Positions 55,301-64,000 of a stretch of DNA of 64,000 nucleotides are shown one piece after another. Position 1 is the stretch's first letter, and each line of letters starts with the position of its first letter. The stretch comes from Uranotaenia lowii (taxonomy: Eukaryota; Arthropoda; Insecta; Diptera; Culicidae): positions 13,993,752 through 14,057,751 of the forward strand of contig NC_073692.1 in assembly GCF_029784155.1 (NCBI RefSeq), in the 5' to 3' direction. The position numbers and the translations under genes are program-made. Under the pieces are notes generated by a model that worked only from the letters and a program-made list of their open reading frames with translations, ran no database searches and was not told the DNA's origin.

Positions 55301-55695
55301 TCGTTTGAAGGATTATTACCGGATTTTTTTGAACACAAATTTGCTAACCCCGGTGATGGAGAGATTTCTCAGCAAACATTTGAAACTATCTCCCTTGTCG
55401 ATGTCCAGCTTGGTAATGTTAAACGGTTCCAACTGGGTTGTGTTCCGACCTGGTCCGTAATCTCCGGAAGCGATGTTTGGCCGCAACCCTTCCACCACAT
55501 CCTGCAGACACTTGGCATATTCCGGCTCGGTGGTGTTACAAATCGAAAGGATTGGGGCTGCGGATTTTTTAAGGAATTTTTTTTTCAAAACTTTTTCGAT
55601 AGGATTAGCGAAGGAGGAAAAATCTTACGAATTTCACCAAACCCAACTGCCAAATTTGCCGCGAAGACTAAACTTATTGCCAATAGGTACTTCAT
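46349..55695 (-). CDS. Takeout/JHBP-family protein, gene C (four exons)
   Basis: Minus-strand exons 55695-55629, 55557-55320, 55245-55112 and 46650-46349 give 741 nt (246 aa), with GT-AG junctions and phases 1, 2, 1. Residues ~1-20 are a signal peptide (MKYLLAISLVFAANLAVGFG). Family blocks: CNTTEPEYAKC, PNIASGDYGPGR, LEPFNITKLDIDKG, TGKGDFNLTL, YLDNLFGGDPALSVVGNEAI. Two further cysteines (SFKCLL, shared with B, and LCNLK at the start of exon 4) could form a second disulfide. The C-terminus reads EIFPS rather than the ELLPP of A and B. Expected to be a secreted hydrophobic-ligand carrier. It is tail-to-tail with gene B. Intron 3 (8.5 kb) holds several mobile elements. Confidence 0.92.
46771..46842. 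mobile_element. short foldback MITE, first copy in gene C intron 3
   Basis: Starts TGTGTTGTAAGCCTACTTGG, the reverse complement of the right end of the copy at 16119-16195, then AATCTTTCGGTTGCTTCGAT. It lies about 120-190 bp upstream of gene C exon 4 in the direction of transcription. Confidence 0.7.
47545..47640 (+). mobile_element. tRNA-like SINE head, weak
   Basis: A-box-like GACCTAGAAGATAGC and B-box-like AAGATCGAGTCTC with near-tRNA spacing; no matching acceptor stem. It directly precedes the TIR element at 47642. Confidence 0.4.
47642..48408. mobile_element. TIR element, ends TGATCAGGGATGCC
   Basis: Exact 14-bp inverted ends at 47642-47655 and 48395-48408. A second, exact 16-bp inverted pair (ACCAATGGCCGCGCAC) lies inside at 47956-47971 and 48326-48341. 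A related solo end (GGCATCTCTGATCA) is at 50047-50060. No transposase is seen. Confidence 0.65.
48911..49648. mobile_element. TIR element with G-rich ends (AGGGTCTAAC)
   Basis: Left end TTAAGGGGGGGAGTAGGGTC (48911) and the complement of TTAGATGGGGGG..GTCTAAC (49623-49648) are imperfect inverted ends of about 25 bp; the right end has a run of about 16 C. The ACTTCAAACGCGTTTTTCTC word inside at about 49090 also occurs near 8891. Non-coding. Confidence 0.6.
50690..51105. repeat. dispersed repeat, copy 2
   Basis: Diverged copy of 4620-5058 in the same orientation (TTTCTTATGATTATTCGAA, TTTTTGAGATTTTGG(C)ATCAGTT, GAGTGTAGAGTA). Confidence 0.6.
51110..51235. repeat. fragment of the GCCCGGATTTT MITE family
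   Basis: CCCGGTACTTGCCCAGATTT, GCCCAGTCTGCTTGCCCGG and TTTTTTCCAGGATTATAC resemble the body of the MITE at 57621-58095. No inverted ends remain. Confidence 0.45.
51710..51843 (-). mobile_element. hAT-like non-autonomous element end, copy 2
   Basis: Reverse-oriented match to 10268-10400, ending in the complement of CCAGTAGTCGGCAACCTTTT. Confidence 0.55.
51850..53030. other. gene C intron 3, no recognised element
   Basis: Unassigned intron DNA. Two short minus-strand frames (52182-52397 and 52422-52616) look unusually coding-like but match no family I know; they may be decayed retrotransposon or gene fragments. Confidence 0.35.
53033..53961. mobile_element. TIR element, ends TACCGTCAA, fuller copy
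   Basis: Left end TACCGTCAAACGGGGTATCA (53033) and complement of the right end TGCCCCAGTTGACGGTA (ending 53961) are imperfect inverted ends that also share ATGCAA. The right half matches 12775-13575 (gene A intron 3), which carries a SINE where this copy is uninterrupted. Length about 930 bp, non-coding. Confidence 0.75.
54102..54323 (+). mobile_element. tRNA-derived SINE with target-site duplications
   Basis: The body at 54117-54308 has a strong A box (TAGCTCAGTTGG, 54129-54140) and B box (GAGTTCGAGCCC, 54172-54183), a tRNA-unrelated body and an oligo-A tail. It is flanked by 15-bp duplications ATAATTTGT(G/A)CACTG at 54102-54116 and 54309-54323, with one mismatch. A truncated relative is at 5211-5367. 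It is full length, so it defines the family end to end. Confidence 0.9.
54837..54911. mobile_element. short foldback MITE, second copy in gene C intron 3
   Basis: TTTCAATTGCTTTGATTCAG core, then CCCAAGTA and a degenerate form of the GGCTGACAACACA end. It lies about 200 bp from gene C exon 3. Confidence 0.65.
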
Positions 55696-55797
55696 TTTTA
55701 TTCTGATTTGGGAAGACTATCTTCCTCCCCTAGAGTTGATTTCTTCACTAAGTGATTGCGAGCAATCGACTAAGCATGATTGGGTCAGATTACCAGA

Positions 55798-55805
55798 CTT
55801 TTATA
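55798..55805 (-). promoter_or_regulatory. TATA box of Takeout-like gene C
   Basis: TATAAAAG on the minus strand, about 100 nt before the ATG at 55695. Confidence 0.6.
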
Positions 55806-55939
55806 AAATTAAAAGCTGATCTCGGGAATCGAATTAGAACAGCTTGCAGTGCGATCAAAATTCGTTCATGTTTTTTATCGCCTGTTTTGAGCGCATTTCA
55901 AAGCGGATTTAATCTCTTTGATGAAATATCTATCTAGCT

Positions 55940-57620
55940 ATCTATCGAGATTCAGGAGAGTGATTATCTGGTCAAATAATACTGTGACGTCGGCTGTTAT
56001 ATCTAGAAATTAACGCACTTTTCGTGCGAGTTCTAAAAGCCTTCTCAAACAGGTAGGTCGATCTTCATGTTGAAAAAAAAATGTGAGCTATTAACAATTG
56101 CAGCTCGTGTTAATTGCATGATCGCACTTCTCATGTGCCTTCAAAGGTTGATAGTCTGACGTTTGACTCGTTTAAGAATGAAGAGATTAATCGTCAATAA
56201 TCAACTTCTTTACCCTAACTAACTCAATGATCGTAGGTGTAGGCGTCATCGTCGTAATCATCTCACGCCCGGCAGAGAGTTCAACGATTTCTGCCCTACA
56301 ATCGGCTCAATTAACCGGCTTCTGTATTGTGCTGAGGATTTATCTTAATGAATCATTTTTTTCTCTGTAGCGGCTGCTGTTATGTTATGTTTGTTGTGGT
56401 TGTAGATTTTTAACCGAATCAGTGTTAAAAGACGGAACTATTGTCGTTTTTAAACGGCTGTAATGCGCTGATAATGATCCGGTGATATTACAACTGTCGG
56501 GTTGAGATTTTTCTGGTATGAAAATTGAGCAGTGGCTTATGATGAATTAATCATACAAATGGTGGGTGAGCTTGCTCCGAGTAGCTGAGAAATAGGTTCA
56601 GAAGCATTCGGTTATGAAAATAAAGAACCGGAGCAAGTTATTAGTGAAAATGACCGTAGGCTGAATTTTTGAAATAAACTATCCAATTGAAAAATATATT
56701 TTAAGCAATTAAACGCAAATGGTTAAGTAAATGAATCACTAAATAAAGCCCACATGATAGAATAAGAAGCGTGGTTCCACGTGTAAGCAATCTTATGTGG
56801 GTAATGTGTTTCGATGGAAGCTGTACTGAGATATTGTTTCGGAACGAAACTAGTAATTACTTACACAACTAGTTCATACTGAGGTACAACTAGTTCATTC
56901 ACTTATTCACCATGTACTTAATACGATGTTTCACGTGTAAGCCATATGGTTAGAAAAGAACAATTGGGTGAAAATTTCGCAGGAAAGCGATGATTGGAAA
57001 TCCCGTCGAAAATATTGCGGTTATTTTTGGACAGGGAATTGTTCTATCAGATATGTTTCTTCCACTTTCATAAACTAAGAGTAGAAAGTATCGATTTCAT
57101 GTAGGCGGTGGGCTGATTTTAATTTTTGCGCCTACTGTAATTCTATAGCTTGTAGGCATAGGTATGTATTAACCATTTCTACCAGCTTATCGAAACTCTC
57201 AACGTCCACCATTCTTCGGTCTGCTCATTCTACTATAACAGATTGCAGGGTCCGTCTCGCATATAACATAAAATATTGAATAAGCGGAAAATGAAACGAA
57301 TTTGAGCAAAAAACATCTATCAATTGCTATCGGCCGGATCTACATATATTCTTCCATCTGCACCCACAAATCAGACATTACTCCAATAATGAATTTTCTT
57401 GGAGGTGGTAAAATTGGTATAAGATTCTATGTCAGATCGGCATTTACAAGCTTTCTTCTAACTAGCATTGTCCTCCCTGCGCAACCGCATTTCATATGTT
57501 TGCAAAAAAAAACAAATGAAATAAAACATATTCCATATCCTATCACAAGACAAAGCAGGATGGAAACAATCATTCAGCAAGGATATTGTCAAATGATGTA
57601 CCGAGTACTGTAAATATGTA
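55940..57620. other. upstream flank of gene C, no gene seen
   Basis: No recognisable coding sequence. A degenerate relative of the flank of the 11.4-kb repeat lies at about 57470-57570. Confidence 0.45.
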
Positions 57621-58095
57621 TAAGGTTGCCAGACTGCCCGCGTTTGCCCGGATATTTGATATAAAATTTGAGAACAGTCCGGCCCGGCCCGGTTGCCCGG
57701 ATTTTATTGGAAAATGCCTGGATTTTGCCCGGATTTTTCACTTTATTTGGCAAATCAAACAAAAAAATCAATTGTGTTGTAATTTTTTTTATTTAGCCAC
57801 CGAAACTATTTTTTTAGCAGATTTTGCAAAAATAATCGTGAAAGGATTTTTCGAAGCCTTAAATACGATTTAAAATCTGTGTATGAATTTTAATGAAAAA
57901 AAAATTTTTTTTGGCAATTTTTTTTTATCTTGATTTTTATTGAATAATTTCTGGGTTTTGAAAAAAATTGCCCGGATACTGCCCGGATATTGGTCGTCAA
58001 TTCAGAAATCAAATGCCCGGATTTTGCCAGGTTTTTTAAGAAAATTGTCCGGATTTTCCGGCCCGGATACGTGCTGAAAAATTCTGGCAACCTTA
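57621..58095. mobile_element. MITE with 13-bp ends TAAGGTTGCCAGA
   Basis: Exact 13-bp inverted ends at 57621-57633 and 58083-58095. The body repeats GCCCGGATTTT in both orientations. Flanks AATATGTA and TTTATGTA may be a decayed 8-bp target duplication, which would suggest a hAT-type mobiliser. Non-coding. Confidence 0.8.
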
Positions 58096-58099
58096 TTTA

Positions 58100-59485
58100 T
58101 GTACATATATGGACACCGGAATTAGAAAAAAAAAATGTTTCAAACCCACACACACAGGAGTATATAAAAGTTGGCCAAAAGTGTTTTTGTTTTTATGTTT
58201 ATACTTTAACATACGTTTGAATGTCTTGGAATTAGACTGTTAAAATATTGTTTAAGTTAAAAAAAATAGTTATAATGCAATCACCTTTTTCTTTTTTAAG
58301 CTCTTTGATAAAAACAAAGTTGATATCAGTATCGAGTGCGTTTGATACTTAAAACATTATCTTCGATCTAGAATAATATAAACATCGTTAAATTATTCTT
58401 ATGAAAATTCTCTCAATCCTTACAACTTTCAGCCGCTTTGCCAGGTGTCTCAGAAACTTTTTTGATTATTTTTTAAGCATGCGTATATCCTACTGCCCTT
58501 AGTTAATTTGTGATGCACAGCTTAAGACATCCACAGGCACGATTTCATGGAGCTCATTTTTTCGTCTATCCCGAGCACATCGTGAAAATTTCAATGAAGT
58601 TTTCTCTAGAAATATAAGATTTGCTTCTCTAGAGCAAACTGCGTGATTATTTTAAACAGTTGATCTCTGAAAAATGAACGCAAACAAAAATTTCAAAATT
58701 TATTTGAATAAGTACTCGACTAAAACCCGTAACAAACAACCCAAGAGTGTTCTTTGTTAAAACTTAAAAAAAAGTGTATAACTCTCAAAGTAATACTACG
58801 ACTTATATAAATGTTACACGAGATTAACATTAATGAAAATGTATCAATAGGTAAATAAATTAATTCCAATAAGCACGAAAGAACAATTTTAAGTTCGAAA
58901 AATTATTTATTTTCTTGAGAAACTGTTTAAAATAAACATGGCAAATAAAATCGATTTTTCAGAAGGGGAGACAAATTTTTCAACTTCAAAATTGAAAATT
59001 GAAAACATCACGAGTGCTGAAGTTATGAATTTTCGCATAATGTAAAATTTGTTGCCGGTACTTGCTGGGAACATAAAATCACTTATTTAACCAAAACAAA
59101 AGTTTTAAGACCGCAAACAAATAAACGGTTTTTAAAAGTTTCATGTACAGTATCCTAATTACTTTTTTGCAATCACTTGTCCTGAAATGTAACATTCTAA
59201 CATTCATTTAAATTCTCCACTTCAAAATTTGTTGTTAAGCCACTTCTAAACCCTCTAATCACTTGTTAAACTGTTGACAAATATATTGAACAGTTGATAA
59301 ATATATTGAAGTTCCGACAGCCGGTGTTGTTCGTTAAAAAAATATTGAAAAACTGACTGGTACACGTTGTCAAATGTGCTATAGAAGCAAATAAACGTAA
59401 AAAAATAAACATAAAAATCAATTCTTTAAGGAGAAAATCGAGAAGATGCGGTGTGTAGAAATATGAACATAAAAAAACTTAAAAG
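58100..59485. other. AT-rich intergenic DNA, nothing recognised
   Basis: No gene, TIR pair or tandem array was recognised here. Confidence 0.45.
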
Positions 59486-59490
59486 CAAAA

Positions 59491-60514
59491 TCTATATATA
59501 TATAAAAAGCAATTTTCTGTATGTTTGTTTGTTTGTTAGGACCAGGAATGATGAAAAATGTTATAGATTTTTGGATGACCCCTTCTGAAGGGGGTCGTCC
59601 ATACAAGACAAATATTGTTTTCGCGTTATTGACGTTATTTTCCGTCGGATTGTGATGAAAATTTGCTCATGAGTGATTTGAGAGACGAACAATCGATTTC
59701 AGTTATCAAATTTGGGGTCAGGGGTCGGCCAAAGGGGTCGTCCATATCAACTGATTAATGTTTTTGCGATATTGGCTTTATTTTACATTGGATTGTGATG
59801 AACATTTGCACATTAGTGTTTTGAGAGACGAGCAATCGATTTCAAGTTTCGAATTGCGGATCAGAAGTCGGCTAAAGGAGTCGTCCATACCCAACTTTGA
59901 TGTTTTTGCGATTTTGACGTTATTCTACATTGGATTGAGATGAAAATTTCCGCATAGGAGTTTTGAGGGACGTTTTTTTGCATTCAGGTTTCAAATCTTG
60001 ACTCAGGGGTCGGCAAAAGGGGTTATTATCTGTTCACTGTTTTTACGATATTCTCTTGATTGAGCATAGAATTGTAATGAAAATTGACACATGGGAGTTT
60101 AACAGAAAAGATAATTGATTTCAGGTGTCAAGTTTTGAATCGTGGTCAAAAAAACGGCCGTCCATGTTAGTTGCTCACTGTTTTGTTGGATAATTTTGTT
60201 GGAAGCAGTTAATTGATACCAATTTAAGTGTGAAGGTCATGCAAAAGAGTCGTGCACATAAACAAATAGTACATGTTTCTGCCATAATGTCTAGATTATG
60301 CAACCGATCGAGAAGAAAACACTCTCACATAAATTTTAATAAAAAGCTAATCAACCGTTTAATTTGAATTTCAAGTAATAGTAATGATAGCGACTTTAAA
60401 CACTGTGAATTTTTTCCCCAAAATTGTCGAAAGAATGTTTCGAATTCATTTTCTAAACTCATTTTGACGTACCACTGATTTAAAGCGAAACGAAGTTCGT
60501 ACGGGATCAGCTAG
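59491..60514 (+). mobile_element. non-autonomous Helitron
   Basis: The 5' end TCTATATATATATAAAAAGC at 59491 and the 3' end ACGAAGTTCGTACGGGATCA then CTAG at 60511-60514, with a short ACGAA/TTCGT hairpin just before, are the classic Helitron ends. It sits between A (59490) and T (60515), as Helitron insertions do. There is no Rep/helicase. The body is made of about five decayed tandem units of ~142 bp around GGGGTCGTCCATA. Confidence 0.85.
59592..60255 (+). repeat. decayed ~142-bp tandem repeat inside the Helitron
   Basis: TCGTCCATA-like words fall near 59596, 59739, 59881, 60023 (degenerate) and 60160, with a shorter unit ending near 60250. Shared parts include TTTTTGCGATATTG, GGATTGTGATGAAAATTTG and GAGAGACGARCAATCGATTT. 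Confidence 0.75.
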
Positions 60515-60997
60515 TATAAATATAAATTTGAAACTTTTATGTTCGTTTGGTGCAAAAGCTATACTTTTAATGATTACGAAGTATGAATCTGTGATAGATT
60601 AGTAATAATCATTGAATTTACGTCATGATTATTTTCTAAGCTCAATTTTGTTCTCTTTACGGGCTTTGATTTTACAAATAATCCATATTATGTTCACTGT
60701 CAAAAATTTAGAACAGCTTTGAAAAGTTTTCAGGAGAATTAAAAAAAAAACTATAGAAAAGATCTCGACAAAACTCAATTCACATAGAAAATCCGTAGAA
60801 GTTCAGAATGGAACCAAAAAGTTCGTTAGAAAGCACTATTCAACTATAGTAAATAGTAGATGATATGTAAATTACTCAAGTCACTTAGAACGCACAAACA
60901 TTTACTATGAAATTTCTATGGATGGTTCAAGTTCGTTCAGAAGTAGGTACAAATTAAGCACTAACGAAAATCGATTTGTATTTCTCTCATATAATAT

Positions 60998-61245
60998 TCG
61001 GCTAAATAACCTTCGGCCTATAGTCCTATTCGGTAGAACATCCGTTGGCCAAGTTACCATTCGGCTTGATGATCATTCGGTCGAACATTCTTTCGGCTGA
61101 AGAACCGTTCGGCCGAATAACCGTCGGCCGAATAACTTATTCGGCTTAGTGGCCTATTCGGCCTGATAACCCATTCGGCTTAATGTCCAATGACCTTCGG
61201 AAGAATGGCTTTCGGCCTCATGACTTTCGGTCGAATGACCCAGCC
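60998..61245. repeat. ATTCGGCCGAATAACC minisatellite
   Basis: Degenerate tandem units of roughly 15-18 bp built on the palindrome TTCGGCCGAA plus a variable TGACC/AACC/TCAT spacer. Confidence 0.85.
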
Positions 61246-61984
61246 TCACAGTGAGCAGAAATATGCAAAGTCTTCGACTAAAGCATAGTTCATTTTAATT
61301 CTGGACGCACTGTATATTATACCACAGCTCTCCCAGTGGTCGTATCTGGAATGTTTTGACAGTAATTTGTTTTTAAAATGTTCCTCTAAAGTGCTGAAAA
61401 TTTTATTACGATTCGTTTTGTTTAAAAAAAGTTACACATTATTCGAAACTTAAGCATAAATTGAAAACTGCAGCCCTCAAAACAAACGAATTGATAAACG
61501 AAATTCAAGCTTAAAGAGAACAAAATATTGTAGAGGAATCAAACCCAAGTAAAATGGCTATAAATAATTACATTATGAAACAAAACCAAAATAGATCCAA
61601 GTTAGATAAAATTTACAAAGGTCATTATAAAGCAATAGAAATCAATTAAGTCATTCTTGAAGAATACAAAAATCAGAAATATGTTATCCACAAAAACAAC
61701 GCTTTTAAAATAAATTAATTTTTTATCTACTTATATTCTTAAACAAACTATACAAAAAAAAATCTATCATAATATATTTTCCATAAACACAAAAGAAAAA
61801 AATCATTATAAACATTCATCTTTTTAATTTTAAGTTAGGGACAACCGAGCCTAACTTCCGAAAAAAAGTAAAAATCAAAAAAATTATTAAAAATAGTGAT
61901 AAACGCAAGTAGGTAATAGTCCCGAGCAATGCTTAAGAAATCATTTGAATACCGTTTATTTGTTGAAAGTAACAGGTATGATGA

Positions 61985-62425
61985 AGCTGTTCAGATTGCC
62001 TGATTTTCCAAAGAAAAAAAAAAGGAAAAAGTCCGGTTGCCCAGATATCGAAGAATAATGCCCGATTTAATCGAAAATCTAAGCAAAATCCAAACCAAAA
62101 CTACGTTTTTACACAATGTATGATTTTAGGAGCTTGTTTCATCGAGTTTCACGTGCACACATTTTTTGGAAATGTAAAATTCGAATTGAACACCGTTGAT
62201 GTGACCCAAGAAAGAATAATTTTCATATGTTCATTTTTTACTTTTTATTTTGAATTTTCATGAGAAAAGCCTGAATTTTGGTCAGATTTTCCCGGGTATT
62301 GCCCGGTTTTTTTTAAGCAAATTATAAAATCCAATACCCGGATTTGGCCAGGTTTTTTTTTTGTTCAAATGCTTGGATTTGATCGGCCCGAAAACGCTCA
62401 TAAAAATTTCTGGAAAGCTTAGGTA
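61985..62425. mobile_element. degenerate copy of the GCCCGGATTTT MITE
   Basis: GTCCGGTTGCCCAGATAT, TATTGCCCGGTTTTTTTT and CCCGGATTTGGCCAGGTTTT match the body of 57621-58095. The ends (CAGATTGCC, TTTCTGGAAAGCTTA) are decayed. Confidence 0.65.
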
Positions 62426-62945
62426 TGACATATGTATATGATATTTACAAATTTTCTCATAACATTTTTTTTAACTAATGAATAGAGAATATTCCTTTTG
62501 GGATTATTCGAATGAAAAGTGGTATTTGATGTTATGCTGACAAACCACACCAAACCCGATAAAAAACTTGATTTCAAAAAAAGACTTTAGGCGCGTATAT
62601 TTCCTTCGAACAGACAATATGCTAGATTTGTTCGCTACGAAGCATTTGAGTATATTGCATTTGTGCTCTTTGATAACTGCTCGGGAGTTCATCGCATACT
62701 CAACTGCGCTTATTACGCTCACTGTAAATTATGATTCAAAAATGCCTTCATGAAGACGAGATATTTAGGCAAGGTATTCAAAGTTTTTGTAAGTTGTATT
62801 TCTTTCGTATTTTTTGTAGAAGATGTGGTAAACACACTTCATATACTGAAAAAAACATTTCTCTGATTAAATGGCTCTCATAAAAGAGAATACAGTTCGT
62901 GAAATTTCAAAAAAAGAAGAGTACGCACATTTCTCGATCGAAAAA

Positions 62946-62961
62946 GAGTACATGTACTCTT
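62946..62961. repeat. 16-bp perfect palindrome
   Basis: AGAGTACATGTACTCT; GAGTACG/AGAGTAC words recur on both sides within 60 bp. Confidence 0.7.
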
Positions 62962-63258
62962 AAAAGAGTACGTATGTCCAAGTAACAAATTAAGTTTTAT
63001 TCCAACCTTAACAGTCCGCTTAAGACTATTTCCTAAAGCTACTTTATAAGCCAAAGCGCATTCTACGCTATTAGCACAACTACTTTAAAGCAAACATATG
63101 GCCAAAAGGGACCATTTTGTTAACGTTTTCAAAGCTAATTCTATTCGCTATAATAAAACATCCAACAGAATAGTTTTGTTCGATCTTATAGACATAGCCT
63201 TAAGAAACCTTTCAGAGCTCTTTTAAGACTATCCGCAGCTTCTTTAAAACTACGTCAA

Positions 63259-63357
63259 GGAATCTGATAGGAATTTTACTGTGGGAGCTGTGGAATCTGA
63301 TAGGAATTTAACTGTGCCAACTGTGGAATCTGATAGAAATTTTACTGTGGGAGCTTT
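63259..63357 (+). repeat. three tandem 33-bp repeats
   Basis: Units starting GGAATCTGATAG(G/A)AATTT at 63259, 63292 and 63325. No gene is seen from here to the end of the window. Confidence 0.85.
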
Positions 63358-64000
63358 CTGTTCCGTTTTTTTTTTGTAGTGTTATCACTTACTCTCTCAA
63401 GCATTTGGTGATTGGTAAAGATTCCATTTGAAATATTTTAAAAATATTCTCATTTTCATTTTCAATCTTAGCATGAAACTTCCTGCAACCTCAGATTTCT
63501 GGTAAAATATATACGAAATAGCATCAAAACATAAGCGCGCCTTAAAGAAAATCAAGATTGACTACATTTTGAGCATTTTTTTAATTGAAAAAAATAATTT
63601 AAGGAAAATATAAATTTGCTCAAATGATGCAATTTTTGTTTTGCATTGAAATTTATGACTTATACAACAAATAGTACCACCAACATTGTCAAATTTGTTA
63701 AAAATGTCTAGTTTATAGTATTAAAGTATAATTTCCATCAAGATGGCGTCAGTAATTTCGATTCAATTTCACAATCAATATGGCGATCAGTAAATAAATA
63801 TTGAAAATCTTAAGGCAGTTGTAAAACAGTGTTAAAATGGTTTTATGCCGGTTAGAAAAATGTTGTAATAAAACAATTTCAATAAACAGTTTTAAAATGG
63901 TTTTAAGAAATCTTGAATCACAGCTTCGTTTGACGTTTCCCTAAATGGAATACACGCTCATGATGGATTAATCCATTTTTGAGGAAGAGGAGTTTTTTGC

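Overview
This is a repeat-dense, AT-rich stretch of an insect nuclear genome, most likely a dipteran and plausibly a mosquito. The evidence is three spliced secreted genes of the insect-only Takeout / juvenile-hormone-binding protein (JHBP) family, plus insect-type mobile elements: a mariner-like element, APE-type LINEs including an I-clade element with RNase H, tRNA-derived SINEs, a Helitron, Ty1/copia relics and many small inverted-repeat elements. The species cannot be fixed from the sequence alone.

The only host genes I can support are the three Takeout-like genes: A (+, exons 7459-7528, 7598-7835, 7897-8030, 20519-20820), B (+, exons 34421-34499, 34570-34810, 34891-35024, 39970-40271) and C (-, exons 55695-55629, 55557-55320, 55245-55112, 46650-46349). 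All have four coding exons with intron phases 1, 2, 1. Exons 3 and 4 are exactly 134 and 302 nt in each. They look like tandem paralogues, with A and B in the same direction and C tail-to-tail with B. Introns 1 and 2 are short. Intron 3 is swollen in every copy (12.5, 4.9 and 8.5 kb) and holds most of the repeats.

Layout: 0-1.4 kb, 9-bp minisatellite carrying a mariner-like element; 1.9-4.5 kb, decayed CR1-like LINE; 4.6-7.4 kb, dispersed repeat, poly-G/poly-C hairpin, SINE relic and gene A upstream DNA; 7.4-20.8 kb, gene A, whose intron 3 holds small TIR elements, SINEs, a 1.8-kb heptanucleotide array that flips strand in its middle, and a 1.5-kb TIR element with splice-like signals; 21-29 kb, two LINE ORF1 pseudogenes in opposite orientation, copia fragments, and an insertion carrying a repeated GTGACGTGAATTCAC motif; 29-33.1 kb, a LINE with both ORFs open; 34.3-40.3 kb, gene B, whose intron 3 has AT-rich DNA and a 1.5-kb 9-bp satellite; 41-46 kb, an RNase H LINE relic (-) next to an I-clade LINE (+); 46.3-55.7 kb, gene C with TIR elements and SINEs in intron 3; 56-64 kb, no host gene seen, but MITEs, a Helitron and short tandem repeats.

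The three Takeout-like proteins are predicted secreted carriers of small hydrophobic ligands. Everything else is mobile or satellite DNA, and most of its open frames are repeat artefacts or pseudogenes.
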